Shown: piece after piece, positions 20,193-28,326 of the stretch
Position numbering within the stretch: the first letter of the stretch is position 1
How the letters are laid out: the number at the start of each line of letters is the position of its first letter
Assembly (NCBI RefSeq): GCF_009823375.1
Contig: NZ_WBSX01000002.1
Span: 1 to 36,723 of the forward strand
DNA from: Francisella noatunensis subsp. noatunensis
GTDB taxonomy: Bacteria > Pseudomonadota > Gammaproteobacteria > Francisellales > Francisellaceae
Direction of reading: 5' to 3'
DNA: 36,723 bases
Program-made: the position numbers and the translations under genes
Notes under the pieces: generated by a model
Seen by the model: the letters and a program-made list of their open reading frames with translations, nothing else
Told to the model about the DNA's origin: nothing
Database searches by the model: none

Positions 20193-20711
20193 TTATTTAC
20201 TATCTCCAACAGCAGCAAATACTCGTACCGCCTGAGACGGAATCTCATTAAGAGTACGAACAAACTTAGTAACTGGTGCTTGCATAACATTAAGTAATGT
20301 AGCAAGTGCCTCTTCCCTGGTAGGAAGCTTAGCAAAGTCATCTAACTTTTCAGGACCAAACAGTTCACCAGACATAGCTAAATTTTTCACTTCAAAAGCA
20401 TTATGATCTTTTTGGAAGCTTTTAAATAGCTTAGCTGCTGCACCTGGCTCATCCTTAGAAAGAGCAAGAACAAGAGGACCTTTAAGAGCATCACCAAGAC
20501 ACTCAAAATCAGTTCCTTTAATTGCTAAACGTGCTAAGTTGTTACGCACAACTCTTAAATAAACTCCAGACTCACGAGCTTGCTTTCTTAATGAAGTCAT
20601 TTCATTAACAGTCAAACCACGGTAGTCTGCTACTGCTGCAGACAATGCTGAGGACACTTGTTCAGCAACTTCAGCAACAATTGCTTTTTTATCCTCTATT
20701 CTAAGTGCCAT
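20193..20711 (-). CDS. rplJ: 50S ribosomal protein L10
   Basis: Base of the L7/L12 stalk, 172 residues, recognised by the N-terminal ADYRGLTVNEMTSLRKQARE region, VRNNLARLA and the C-terminal helix that binds L7/L12 dimers. In gammaproteobacteria the L10-L7/L12 complex represses its own translation by binding the mRNA leader; a matching leader is present just upstream. GGAG lies six bases before the start codon. Confidence 0.97.
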   Translation of the reverse strand: MALRIEDKKAIVAEVAEQVSSALSAAVADYRGLTVNEMTSLRKQARESGVYLRVVRNNLARLAIKGTDFECLGDALKGPLVLALSKDEPGAAAKLFKSFQKDHNAFEVKNLAMSGELFGPEKLDDFAKLPTREEALATLLNVMQAPVTKFVRTLNEIPSQAVRVFAAVGDSK

Positions 20712-20770
20712 ATCGACTCCTTATTTATTGTCCACACTTTATTTAATTAACACGATATTTAGACCAAAAA

Positions 20771-20838
20771 GGTTGTCAACATCGTCTGCGTAGGATAAAT
20801 ATTAAGCCAAGCAAGCCCGACTCCTACGGTCTTTGATC
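20771..20838 (-). promoter_or_regulatory. L10 leader: autoregulatory mRNA structure
   Basis: On the minus strand the sequence GATCAAAGACCGTAGGAG is followed by an apical loop and then TCCTACGCAGACGATG and GTTGAC. CGTAGGA (20822-20828) and TCCTACG (20789-20795) pair perfectly over seven bases. The elements AGACCGYAGG and CCTRCGNAGACG around the stem are the conserved parts of the rplJ leader of enteric bacteria, to which L10-(L7/L12)4 binds. Expected effect: repression of rplJL translation when stalk protein is in excess. Confidence 0.75.
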
Positions 20839-20880
20839 GTTGCATTTTCATACAACCCAAAGAAATTGCAAAACAGTATA

Positions 20881-21576
20881 TTATATATTTAAATCCGAAA
20901 AGTCAACACTTATTCCTGGACCCATTGTACTAGATACAGAAACTTTCTTCAAATATATACCTTTTGATACTGATGGCTTTGCTTTTTTAAGATCAGCCAA
21001 TAGCTGCTCTAAATTCTGTTTCAAAGCATCACTAGTAAAGTTTACCTTACCAATAGTAGTATGAATTATACCTGCTTTATCGACTCTATATCTAACTTGA
21101 CCTGCTTTAGCATCTCTAACTGCTTTAGCAACATCCATAGTCACAGTACCAACCTTAGGGTTCGGCATAAGACCTTTAGGACCAAGTATTTGACCAAGCT
21201 GTCCAACAACTCTCATTGAATCTGGCGAAGCGATAACAACATCAAAGTCCATATTACCTTTTTTAACCTCATCAGCCAAATCTTCCATACCAACCACATC
21301 AGCACCAGCTTCTTTAGCAGTATCAGCAGCAGGACCTTTAGCAAAAACTGCTACTCTAACAGTTTTACCAGTACCATTAGGAAGAACAGATGCTCCTCTT
21401 ACAACCTGATCAGATTTACGCGGATCAACTCCCAAAGCAACAGATACATCTACTGATTCAACAAATTTAACAGATGAAACATCTCTTAAAATATCAAAAG
21501 CTTCTGATACAGGATACTTTTTCTCAGCATTAATCTTAGCTGAGATTTCTTTCATTCTTTTTGAAATTTTAGCCAT
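20881..21576 (-). CDS. rplA: 50S ribosomal protein L1
   Basis: The 231-residue L1 stalk protein, which moves E-site tRNA and often represses its own operon. Conserved parts are [20 protein letters not shown], the RNA-binding [14 protein letters not shown] loop, and the C-terminal [20 protein letters not shown]. Its start overlaps the end of rplK by one base (ATG/TAA style coupling). Confidence 0.98.
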   Translation of the reverse strand: MAKISKRMKEISAKINAEKKYPVSEAFDILRDVSSVKFVESVDVSVALGVDPRKSDQVVRGASVLPNGTGKTVRVAVFAKGPAADTAKEAGADVVGMEDLADEVKKGNMDFDVVIASPDSMRVVGQLGQILGPKGLMPNPKVGTVTMDVAKAVRDAKAGQVRYRVDKAGIIHTTIGKVNFTSDALKQNLEQLLADLKKAKPSVSKGIYLKKVSVSSTMGPGISVDFSDLNI

Positions 21577-22013
21577 TATTCAACCCCTTCTACTTTTACA
21601 CCCATACTACGTGCAGAACCCGCAATAATTCTTACAGCAGCATCAATATCTGCAGCTGTTAAATCAGGATCTTTAACCTTAGCAATCTCTTCTAATTGCT
21701 CACGAGTAATAATACCAATAAAATCTTTAGAAGGATTTGATGAACCAGACTTAACCTTGATAGCCTTCTTAATTAAATAAGAAGCTGGAGGAGTCTTCAT
21801 TTCAAAAGTAAAACTACGATCACTATACACTGATATTTCAACAGGTATTGGCATACCAGGTTCCATACCTTGTGTCTTAGCATTAAATTCCTTACAAAAT
21901 CCCATAATATTAACACCATGTTGACCCAATGCAGGACCAATTGGTGGACTAGGATTCGCCTTTCCTGCTGTAACTTGCAACTTGATAATAGCTTCTATTT
22001 TTTTCTTAGCCAT
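21576..22013 (-). CDS. rplK: 50S ribosomal protein L11
   Basis: Binds the GTPase-associated centre of 23S rRNA and is needed for RelA activation. The 145-residue protein has the N-terminal [22 protein letters not shown] with the two conserved prolines, and the C-terminal RNA-binding domain ending [19 protein letters not shown] lies six bases upstream of the ATG. The 74-base gap from nusG contains a 7-bp hairpin at 22073-22092. Confidence 0.98.
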   Translation of the reverse strand: MAKKKIEAIIKLQVTAGKANPSPPIGPALGQHGVNIMGFCKEFNAKTQGMEPGMPIPVEISVYSDRSFTFEMKTPPASYLIKKAIKVKSGSSNPSKDFIGIITREQLEEIAKVKDPDLTAADIDAAVRIIAGSARSMGVKVEGVE

Positions 22014-22072
22014 TTATTTTTCTCCAAATTTAGGTTAATAGCACTTATATAAATGTATAAGCTCCCCACCAT

Positions 22073-22092
22073 CTTAGTAAATCGTTACTAAG
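22073..22092 (-). repeat. Hairpin across the nusG stop codon
   Basis: CTTAGTA (22073-22079) and TACTAAG (22086-22092) form a perfect 7-bp stem with a six-base loop that includes the nusG stop codon. No T-tract follows in the direction of transcription. It may mark a processing point or weak terminator between secE-nusG and rplKA. Confidence 0.4.
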
Positions 22093-22621
22093 ACTCTTTT
22101 TCAACCTGTGAAAACTCAAGCTCAACAGGAGTAAATCTACCAAATATAGATACCGCCACTCTTAATCTTGATTTTTCATAGTTAACTTCTTCAATAACAC
22201 CAGTAAAATCGTTGAAAGGCCCTTCAAGAACTCTAACAACTTCTCCAACATGATAAGTTTTTCTTAATCTAGGTTCAACCGTAGAAGTACTCCCCTCTAC
22301 AAATCCTAATATCCTCTCCACCTCAGCCTTACTTAATGGAATTGGCTTACCTCGTGAACCAACAACAGTTAGCACTCTAGGTACAGCCTTTATAATATCC
22401 CACGCTTCCGTAGTTAAATTAGCTTCAATCAAAACATATCCTGGAAAGTACTTTCTTTCACTCTTACGTTTTTGACCACCCCTCATTTCAACAACATTCT
22501 CAGTTGGAACAAGTATTCTACCAAAGTTTTCTTTTAAGCCTGCTATTTCTATATTTTCTTCTAGCTGAGTTTTCACTCTTTTCTCATAACCTGAGTGCAC
22601 TTGCACAACATACCAAAGCAT
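22088..22621 (-). CDS. nusG: Transcription elongation factor NusG
   Basis: Couples RNA polymerase to Rho and to the ribosome. The 177-residue protein has the NGN domain (MLWYVVQVHSGYEKRV ... KYFPGYVLIEANLT) and a C-terminal KOW domain (GEVVRVLEGPFNDFTGVIEEV). Length and domains are standard. It follows secE by 15 bases, and the secE-nusG pair is followed by rplK as in most proteobacteria. Confidence 0.98.
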   Translation of the reverse strand: MLWYVVQVHSGYEKRVKTQLEENIEIAGLKENFGRILVPTENVVEMRGGQKRKSERKYFPGYVLIEANLTTEAWDIIKAVPRVLTVVGSRGKPIPLSKAEVERILGFVEGSTSTVEPRLRKTYHVGEVVRVLEGPFNDFTGVIEEVNYEKSRLRVAVSIFGRFTPVELEFSQVEKES

Positions 22622-22636
22622 ATTTATATCCCTTTA

Positions 22637-23062
22637 TTAACCTAGAAAATACTGAATAAAACTCTCAAATATAACACCAAATAAAGATATTATTAGTGCA
22701 AAAATTATAACAACCACTATGACCATAGCCGATATTGTCATTGTCTCCTTGCGTGCAGGCCATACAACCTTTGCCAACTCAAGTTTAGACGCCTGAAAAA
22801 ATGCCCAGAAGCGACGCCCTTGATTCGTAAATCTTGCAACAACTAAAGCCACCAAGACCACAATAACAGCTAAAGATGTATTATATGAGCCATAACTCTC
22901 ACCAAGCACATCAGAATACATAGTGACCACAACACCAAAGACTATAATTGCTGCTGAAATTACCCATAACAACAAGCTACTTGACTTAGAAATCCTCTTG
23001 ATTTCGCTAGTCTTTGTAGCACCACTGACCCACACTTTACTTAAACCTTGATTTTTTTTCAC
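22637..23062 (-). CDS. secE: Preprotein translocase subunit SecE
   Basis: Essential clamp of the SecYEG channel. The 141-residue protein resembles the three-helix gammaproteobacterial form: hydrophobic segments near residues 30-47, 59-75 and 112-135, with the amphipathic conserved helix FFQASKLELAKVVWPARKET before the last one. Start ATG is preceded by AAAGGGAT. It is the first gene after the terminator that separates it from tRNA-Trp and has its own promoter. Confidence 0.95.
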   Translation of the reverse strand: MKKNQGLSKVWVSGATKTSEIKRISKSSSLLLWVISAAIIVFGVVVTMYSDVLGESYGSYNTSLAVIVVLVALVVARFTNQGRRFWAFFQASKLELAKVVWPARKETMTISAMVIVVVIIFALIISLFGVIFESFIQYFLG

Positions 23063-23118
23063 AAGATATCCCTTTCTTAAAAAAGTATTTACATAGAGAA
23101 ATTACAAACGTAGCCAAT

Positions 23119-23147
23119 AAAATATCACACCAAATAAATAATATCAA
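23119..23147 (-). promoter_or_regulatory. Promoter of secE-nusG
   Basis: On the minus strand TTGATA (23142-23147), a 17-base spacer and TATTTT (23119-23124) lie between the terminator and secE. Position and spacing fit a sigma-70 promoter reading secE-nusG, possibly through into rplKA. Confidence 0.6.
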
Positions 23148-23152
23148 GAAAT

Positions 23153-23189
23153 AAAAAAGGCGATGTTGCAAAAATCACAACATCGCCTT
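23153..23189 (-). terminator. Rho-independent terminator after tRNA-Trp
   Basis: AAGGCGATGTTG (23157-23168) and CAACATCGCCTT (23178-23189) form a perfect 12-bp stem with a 9-base loop, followed on the minus strand by a run of six T. It ends the tRNA-Tyr/Gly/Thr-tuf-tRNA-Trp transcript before the secE promoter. This is the clearest terminator in the window. Confidence 0.9.
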
Positions 23190-23196
23190 AATTATG

Positions 23197-23272
23197 TGGC
23201 AGGCCAGGAGGGACTCGAACCCCCAACTTGCGGTTTTGGAGACCGCTGCTCTACCAATTGAACTACTGACCT
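23197..23272 (-). tRNA. tRNA-Trp (CCA)
   Basis: Full cloverleaf of 76 bases with encoded CCA. The acceptor arms AGGTCAG and CTGGCCT pair over seven positions with one G-T; the anticodon stem GCGGT/ACCGC encloses loop CTCCAAA with anticodon CCA; the T-arm has GGTTCGAGTC. It sits 22 bases after tuf, the same arrangement as tuf-linked tRNA-Trp genes in related bacteria. Confidence 0.95.
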
Positions 23273-23294
23273 ATATTTTTTGTTAAACTATCTA

Positions 23295-24479
23295 TTATTC
23301 GATAATTTTAGCAACAACACCAGCACCAACCGTTCTACCACCTTCACGGATAGCAAAACGTAGACCTTCATCCATAGCGATTGGGTTGATTAAAGCGATA
23401 GTCATCTTAATGTTATCACCAGGCATTACCATTTCAACACCCTCTGGTAACTCAACAGCACCAGTAATATCTGTAGTACGGAAGTAGAACTGCGGTCTAT
23501 ATCCTTTGAAGAATGGAGTATGTCTACCACCCTCTTCTTTAGAAAGAACATATATTTCAGCTTCAAACTTAGTATGCGGCTTAATTGAACCCAGCTTACA
23601 TAGTACTTGACCACGCTCAACATCATCTCTCTTAAGACCACGAACTAGGATACCTACGTTATCACCAGCTTCCCCTTTGTCAAGAAGCTTACGGAACATT
23701 TCAACACCAGTTACTGTAGTTTTTTGAGTTGGACGAATACCAACAACTTCAACCTCATCACCAACATTGATCACACCACGCTCAATACGACCAGTCACAA
23801 CTGTACCACGACCAGAGATTGAGAATACATCTTCAATTGGAAGAATGAATGGCTTAGCAGTGTCACGCTCAGGAGCTGGAATATAATCATCCATAGCAGC
23901 AACTAGCTCAACAATCTTCTCAACATACTGCTCTTCACCTTCGATAGCTTTAAGAGCAGAACCCATGATAACTGGAGTATCATCACCAGGGAAATCATAC
24001 TGATCAAGAAGCTCACGAACTTCCATCTCTACCAACTCTAGTAACTCTTCGTCATCCACCATGTCACACTTGTTCAAGAAAACAACTATATACGGTACGC
24101 CAACTTGACGAGAAAGTAAGATGTGCTCACGAGTTTGTGGCATAGGACCATCCGCAGCAGAACATACCAAGATAGCGCCATCCATCTGAGCAGCACCAGT
24201 AATCATGTTCTTAACATAGTCCGCGTGTCCTGGACAGTCAACGTGAGCATAGTGTCTATTTGGAGACTCATACTCTACGTGAGAAGTGTTAATAGTAATA
24301 CCACGAGCCTTTTCTTCAGGTGCGTTATCAATCTCATCAAACTTACGAGCTGAACCACCGTTCTTCTCAGCCATAACTTTAGTGATAGCTGCAGTAAGAG
24401 TAGTCTTACCGTGGTCAACGTGACCAATAGTACCAACGTTTACGTGCGGCTTCAAACGTTCAAATTTTTCTTTAGCCAT
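23295..24479 (-). CDS. tuf: Elongation factor Tu
   Basis: GTPase that delivers aminoacyl-tRNA to the ribosome. The 394-residue protein has the G1 loop GHVDHGKT (19-26), switch I with RGITI, G3 DCPGH, G4 NKCD and G5 GSALKAIEG, then domains 2 and 3 ([25 protein letters not shown]). Length is standard. It is cotranscribed behind three tRNA genes and followed by tRNA-Trp. Only one tuf copy is in this window. Confidence 0.99.
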   Translation of the reverse strand: MAKEKFERLKPHVNVGTIGHVDHGKTTLTAAITKVMAEKNGGSARKFDEIDNAPEEKARGITINTSHVEYESPNRHYAHVDCPGHADYVKNMITGAAQMDGAILVCSAADGPMPQTREHILLSRQVGVPYIVVFLNKCDMVDDEELLELVEMEVRELLDQYDFPGDDTPVIMGSALKAIEGEEQYVEKIVELVAAMDDYIPAPERDTAKPFILPIEDVFSISGRGTVVTGRIERGVINVGDEVEVVGIRPTQKTTVTGVEMFRKLLDKGEAGDNVGILVRGLKRDDVERGQVLCKLGSIKPHTKFEAEIYVLSKEEGGRHTPFFKGYRPQFYFRTTDITGAVELPEGVEMVMPGDNIKMTIALINPIAMDEGLRFAIREGGRTVGAGVVAKIIE

Positions 24480-24522
24480 TTTTATGCTCCATTTTTTTCA
24501 ACAAAAAACAATAAATCAAATA

Positions 24523-24599
<77 letters not shown>

Positions 24600-24622
24600 T
24601 TATTAACAATGCTTATTTTAGG

Positions 24623-24696
24623 TGGAGCGGGCGATGGGAATCGAACCCACGCTATCGGCTTGGAAGGCCGAAGTTCTACCATTGAACTACACCCGC
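24623..24696 (-). tRNA. tRNA-Gly (TCC)
   Basis: A 74-base cloverleaf with encoded CCA. The acceptor GCGGGTG pairs with CGCCCGC, the anticodon stem TCGGC/GCCGA encloses CTTCCAA with anticodon TCC, and the T-arm reads GGGTTCGATTCCC. Only a single base separates its 5' end from the CCA of tRNA-Tyr. Confidence 0.95.
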
Positions 24697-24697
24697 A

Positions 24698-24782
24698 TGG
24701 TGGAGGGAGCAGGATTCGAACCTGCGAAGGCTGAGCCGTCAGATTTACAGTCTGATCCCTTTGGCCGCTCGGGAATCCCTCC
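24698..24782 (-). tRNA. tRNA-Tyr (GTA)
   Basis: An 85-base class II tRNA with long variable arm and encoded CCA. GGAGGGA pairs with TCCCTCC, the anticodon stem CAGAC/ATCTG region encloses anticodon GTA (CTGTAAA loop), and the variable arm ACGGCTCAGCCTTC follows. It is the first gene of the tRNA-tuf transcript. Confidence 0.95.
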
Positions 24783-24799
24783 CCTAAAACTTTTAGATA

Positions 24800-24828
24800 A
24801 CTATAAAGTTTATTTGACTAAAAATCAA
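24800..24828 (-). promoter_or_regulatory. Promoter of the tRNA-tuf operon
   Basis: On the minus strand TTGATT (24823-24828), a 17-base spacer and TATAGT (24800-24805) stand about 18 bases before tRNA-Tyr, so the primary transcript would have a very short leader, as is normal for tRNA operons. Confidence 0.65.
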
Positions 24829-24938
24829 GCTTTTTTATGATAATTTGCATTTTGCTTAGCAGAAACAACTTATCTAACAAAAAACTAAGTTTATATTACT
24901 ATGTGTAGTTGTAAATGTAAAGCTCTTATATCTTTTTT

Positions 24939-26354
24939 TTATAGAACTATGCATTGTTTTTGTGCTCTTGTCATAGCTACATACAATATCTGATTTCTTT
25001 CGGTATAATTTTTATTTAAAGCAATATCCTTTAAAAGCATAAATACCTTTTTATATGTTGATCCCTGTGCTTTATGGGCTGTAACCGCAAAACCATAGTC
25101 CAAATCTTTTTTTATTATATCGCTTTTAGCTCTTAAGCCGCCATCGGAATATCTTTCAATATCAATCATTAATAAATTATTTTTTCTAAACTCATAATAT
25201 ACTGACCACAATCTATCACTTCTAGCAATTTTTAATAAATTATCGTGAATCTCAGCATACTCGTTGAGGTTTTCACTACTATCTGAATCTATTATAAAAA
25301 TACTTTTCTCATCGAATCCTCGATAAATTCTCGCTTTCTCATGTACTTTTACGGTATAGCCAAGCAACCCATTTATGTTTTTTTGTCTATCGGACACTTC
25401 GACCACTTTATAATCTACACAATTATTTATTAAAAAAGATTCTTTAGCACTAGCTTTTATCGCTCTATAACCTATTAGGACATCCCCCTTTTCTATTAAA
25501 TTAGCATTTTGTCCAAAAACCAAGTCCCTGATTATCCTATTTGATTGCATAACTGTTCTATTACGCCAAGCTATTAGTTTTGCATAATTTAAATCAGCTT
25601 TTGCATACGAGGAGCCAAAAACTTTCTTAATCTCATCTCTAAATTGATCATTTGAATCAACAAATAACACACCATCGCCATCTTTGTTCAGCATACTTTC
25701 TTTTTTATCCAAAAAGATTGATAAGTCTTCCCCAACATTTCTAAGTTGCTGACTTAGTTGTGCTATAGGATTATCATCAGATTGACGCATAAGTTGCGTA
25801 AGTTCATAGTTATTGTCTAACTGAAAAATTGGACTTTCTTGATCTCCTACAGGAGGTATCTGCGCTTTATCTCCCAAGAATATAACCTTAGATGATAATG
25901 ACTTAGTAATTTCAGCATCAATAAGCTCAAATAATGATTTATTTATCATGCTTGCTTCATCTATTATTATTAAATCATAGTTTTTGATAGTAGGTTTATT
26001 AATTTGTCCAAAAACTGGTTCATTTGGATTAAAATCAACAAGATTTATATCAGGTTGCAATCCAAGCAAAGAGTGGATCGTATACCCAGGTGCTGAAGTT
26101 GATTGTGAAATAACAGCATTTGCCTTACGGGTTGGTGCTGAAACTATTGCCCTCTTAGGATACTCATCTAAGATCTTCTTAACAACAGTAGTCTTACCTG
26201 TACCTGCATATCCTGAGAGTAGAAAATACGCATCTTTACTCTTAAGGAATTTTTTTACATAACTAATCGCTTTTATTTGCTGATTATTGAGAATTATTTT
26301 TTGACCATTTGGCGTATATAAATAATTTTCGGAATTAAGAAAACTTTTTTGCAT
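24939..26354 (-). CDS. RecD/Dda-like superfamily 1 DNA helicase
   Basis: A 471-residue ATP-dependent helicase of the SF1B group. Motif I is GYAGTGKTT (48-56), motif Ia APTRKANAVI, motif II IIIDEAS (Asp132-Glu133), motif III LGDKAQIPPVGD, and the C-terminal UvrD-like part has the SF1 motifs VTAHKAQGST and YVAMTRAQ. Size and layout resemble the short RecD2/Dda helicases rather than the full RecD of RecBCD. It likely unwinds DNA 5' to 3', but its pathway is unknown. Its ATG overlaps the stop codon of the MscS-like gene (TAATG), so it is expressed as the last gene of the glp-containing unit. No nuclease or other recombination gene is next to it. Confidence 0.85.
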   Translation of the reverse strand: MQKSFLNSENYLYTPNGQKIILNNQQIKAISYVKKFLKSKDAYFLLSGYAGTGKTTVVKKILDEYPKRAIVSAPTRKANAVISQSTSAPGYTIHSLLGLQPDINLVDFNPNEPVFGQINKPTIKNYDLIIIDEASMINKSLFELIDAEITKSLSSKVIFLGDKAQIPPVGDQESPIFQLDNNYELTQLMRQSDDNPIAQLSQQLRNVGEDLSIFLDKKESMLNKDGDGVLFVDSNDQFRDEIKKVFGSSYAKADLNYAKLIAWRNRTVMQSNRIIRDLVFGQNANLIEKGDVLIGYRAIKASAKESFLINNCVDYKVVEVSDRQKNINGLLGYTVKVHEKARIYRGFDEKSIFIIDSDSSENLNEYAEIHDNLLKIARSDRLWSVYYEFRKNNLLMIDIERYSDGGLRAKSDIIKKDLDYGFAVTAHKAQGSTYKKVFMLLKDIALNKNYTERNQILYVAMTRAQKQCIVL

Positions 26355-26854
26355 TACTTATTTTCTGATTCAGAGAACCTTGTAATAATCCTAGAAAGAA
26401 TTAGATTATTTGGCACAACAATTTCATTACCATCATCATCATCAAGTTTTGTATACAAAAATCCAATAGATTTAATAACTCCAACAATCCCACCTAGATC
26501 GACCCTCCCACCTATCTCAAAAGGCTTACTAAATGCAAGCATAATACCTGATGCCACGATATTGTAAGATGTCTTAAGAGACATAGAAATACCAAAAACA
26601 ATCCCTGTTAAAACTCCTGTGACTGGCGATATAGGCACTCCAAGTTTTGCCAATGCTATTACTACGACCAAAACCAAGAAGATAGTATATATAACACTAG
26701 ACAAGAATTGCGATACTGTTTTGTCATAATCTTCAAGCAAACGATAGACTAATTTTTTGATATACTTAGATACCCAAAAGCCTATAGCTAAAATTAGAAT
26801 TGAAATAAATAAATTCATCCACAATGAACTTTCGACACTAATTTGATCAAACAT
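26354..26854 (-). CDS. Short MscS-like mechanosensitive channel protein
   Basis: A 166-residue membrane protein. It has two hydrophobic helices near residues 14-30 and 50-70, then a glycine-rich helix ([39 protein letters not shown]) typical of the MscS pore-lining TM3 and the start of the beta domain, ending with [21 protein letters not shown]. It stops right after the beta domain, so it lacks the C-terminal alpha/beta vestibule of Escherichia coli MscS (286 residues). No frameshift follows; the helicase starts immediately. It could be a minimal channel releasing solutes on osmotic downshift, or a regulatory subunit. It overlaps the preceding gene by 8 bases. Confidence 0.8.
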   Translation of the reverse strand: MFDQISVESSLWMNLFISILILAIGFWVSKYIKKLVYRLLEDYDKTVSQFLSSVIYTIFLVLVVVIALAKLGVPISPVTGVLTGIVFGISMSLKTSYNIVASGIMLAFSKPFEIGGRVDLGGIVGVIKSIGFLYTKLDDDDGNEIVVPNNLILSRIITRFSESENK

Positions 26855-27548
26855 TTTTTTTACTCTCCATGTATATTCTTTTAGCTCTAGTAAGCATAAA
26901 AACCACTATACAACTAAGGACTATCGATATTGTAGCAAACGAAATTTCCTTGGCAGCTGTTTCATGCTTCACAGCACCAGTCAAAGCATTTAATATAAAA
27001 ACTCCGTTCTCAACGATAAACAATGCCATACTTATAGCAAAAGCGGATAAACATATAGAAAACCTGTATAAAAATGCCGATATTGCGAATAATAACAATA
27101 ACGGGTAGATAACTATCTGTAAAGCATCTATAAAAAAATGTCCAAATGCTGCAACACAGTCAAAATTATATTTTATTGTAAATATATATATAAAAGCGAA
27201 TACAAAAAAAGTTGCAAACAATATCAAAGCATCCCTACTAAAAATATTATCATTAAAATCAAAATATCTTTTTCTTGAAAATAACAGTCCACAGACTGTA
27301 ATAAATGCAGCTCCAGAGATAAACCCATCATAGGAGAAGGTATTTTCTAGATAAATATGATGAGCAACATATCCATAACTACCCATCCCAAATAAAGATA
27401 CTGAAAAACATATCCAAAACGCCACGTCCCAGGGTTTTCTTTTTACAAAGATATAGCTTAAAATCACGCAACATAAAAATAACATGACTGAAATAAACAA
27501 TCTCAAAAGATCATAAGCTAGTAGTGGTAGATAAATCATCTCACACAT
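26847..27548 (-). CDS. Unknown polytopic membrane protein
   Basis: I do not recognise the family. The 233 residues contain about seven hydrophobic segments (near 10-33, 40-60, 75-92, 107-125, 140-165, 170-192 and 203-222), ending in a short basic cytoplasmic tail. Charged residues inside the membrane part are few. It starts only four bases after glpF stops and overlaps the MscS-like gene, so it is translated within the glycerol operon. The ATG at 27548 and a second ATG three codons on are both possible starts. A role in glycerol use or osmotic response is only guessed from position. Confidence 0.75.
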   Translation of the reverse strand: MCEMIYLPLLAYDLLRLFISVMLFLCCVILSYIFVKRKPWDVAFWICFSVSLFGMGSYGYVAHHIYLENTFSYDGFISGAAFITVCGLLFSRKRYFDFNDNIFSRDALILFATFFVFAFIYIFTIKYNFDCVAAFGHFFIDALQIVIYPLLLLFAISAFLYRFSICLSAFAISMALFIVENGVFILNALTGAVKHETAAKEISFATISIVLSCIVVFMLTRAKRIYMESKKNV

Positions 27549-27552
27549 TTTA

Positions 27553-28317
27553 TTAGAAAACTCTTTTTGTCTTCAGGAACAGATATAAACCTGTGGCAAT
27601 GACACTCCCTAAAATAGGACCAAGTATCGGTACCCACGCATAGCTCCATTGAGAAGAACCTTTTCCTTGTATCGGCATAATAGCATGAAACAATCTTGGA
27701 CCAAAATCTCTAGCAGGATTTATAGCATAACCAGTCGTTCCACCCAACGATAAACCAATCACAACCACAACAAATGCAACAGGTATACCACCTAAAGCAC
27801 CCATATCTATTGGATATGCTGTCGCAATTGCTGGATCGCCAACTTGGACAACTACCCCATGCATCGCCAATATTGCTAAAACCAAAACAAAAGTACCAAT
27901 AACTTCACTAGCAAAATTAGATGGCAAATGTTTGATAGCCGGAGAAGTGCAATGTGTAGCTAGCTTCAAGTCTGTATTATCAGTTGCTGAATAATGAGGA
28001 TAATACATAATCCATACAAATAACTGCCCAAGCATAGCCCCAATAATTTGACTAACGATATATGGTGCCACCCAAGACCATGAAAATTTGCCTGCTAGAG
28101 CAAGAGCTATGGTAACCGCCGGATTCATATGAGCACCACTAATTGGGCCTGCAACCAACACTCCTATAAATACTGCTAATCCCCAAGCCAATGTTATAAC
28201 AATCCAACCTCCATTATGAGATTTAGTTTTGTTTAAAACTACTCCCGCTACAACACCATTACCTAAAAGAATAAGTAACATTGTGCCTATTGCTTCTGCT
28301 ATACATGCTTCTAACAT
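27553..28317 (-). CDS. glpF: Glycerol facilitator (aquaglyceroporin)
   Basis: Inner-membrane channel for passive glycerol entry, 254 residues. The MIP-family half-helices carry NPA (65-67, in GAHMNPAVTIAL) and NPARD (200-204, in GYAINPARDFGPRLF); the Asp after the second motif is characteristic of glycerol-conducting members rather than water-only aquaporins. Six membrane helices are visible. It follows glpD by nine bases. Together with GlpK (trapping as glycerol-3-phosphate) and GlpD (oxidation) it completes a glycerol uptake and oxidation operon. Confidence 0.95.
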   Translation of the reverse strand: MLEACIAEAIGTMLLILLGNGVVAGVVLNKTKSHNGGWIVITLAWGLAVFIGVLVAGPISGAHMNPAVTIALALAGKFSWSWVAPYIVSQIIGAMLGQLFVWIMYYPHYSATDNTDLKLATHCTSPAIKHLPSNFASEVIGTFVLVLAILAMHGVVVQVGDPAIATAYPIDMGALGGIPVAFVVVVIGLSLGGTTGYAINPARDFGPRLFHAIMPIQGKGSSQWSYAWVPILGPILGSVIATGLYLFLKTKRVF

Positions 28318-28326
28318 AAAAAACCC

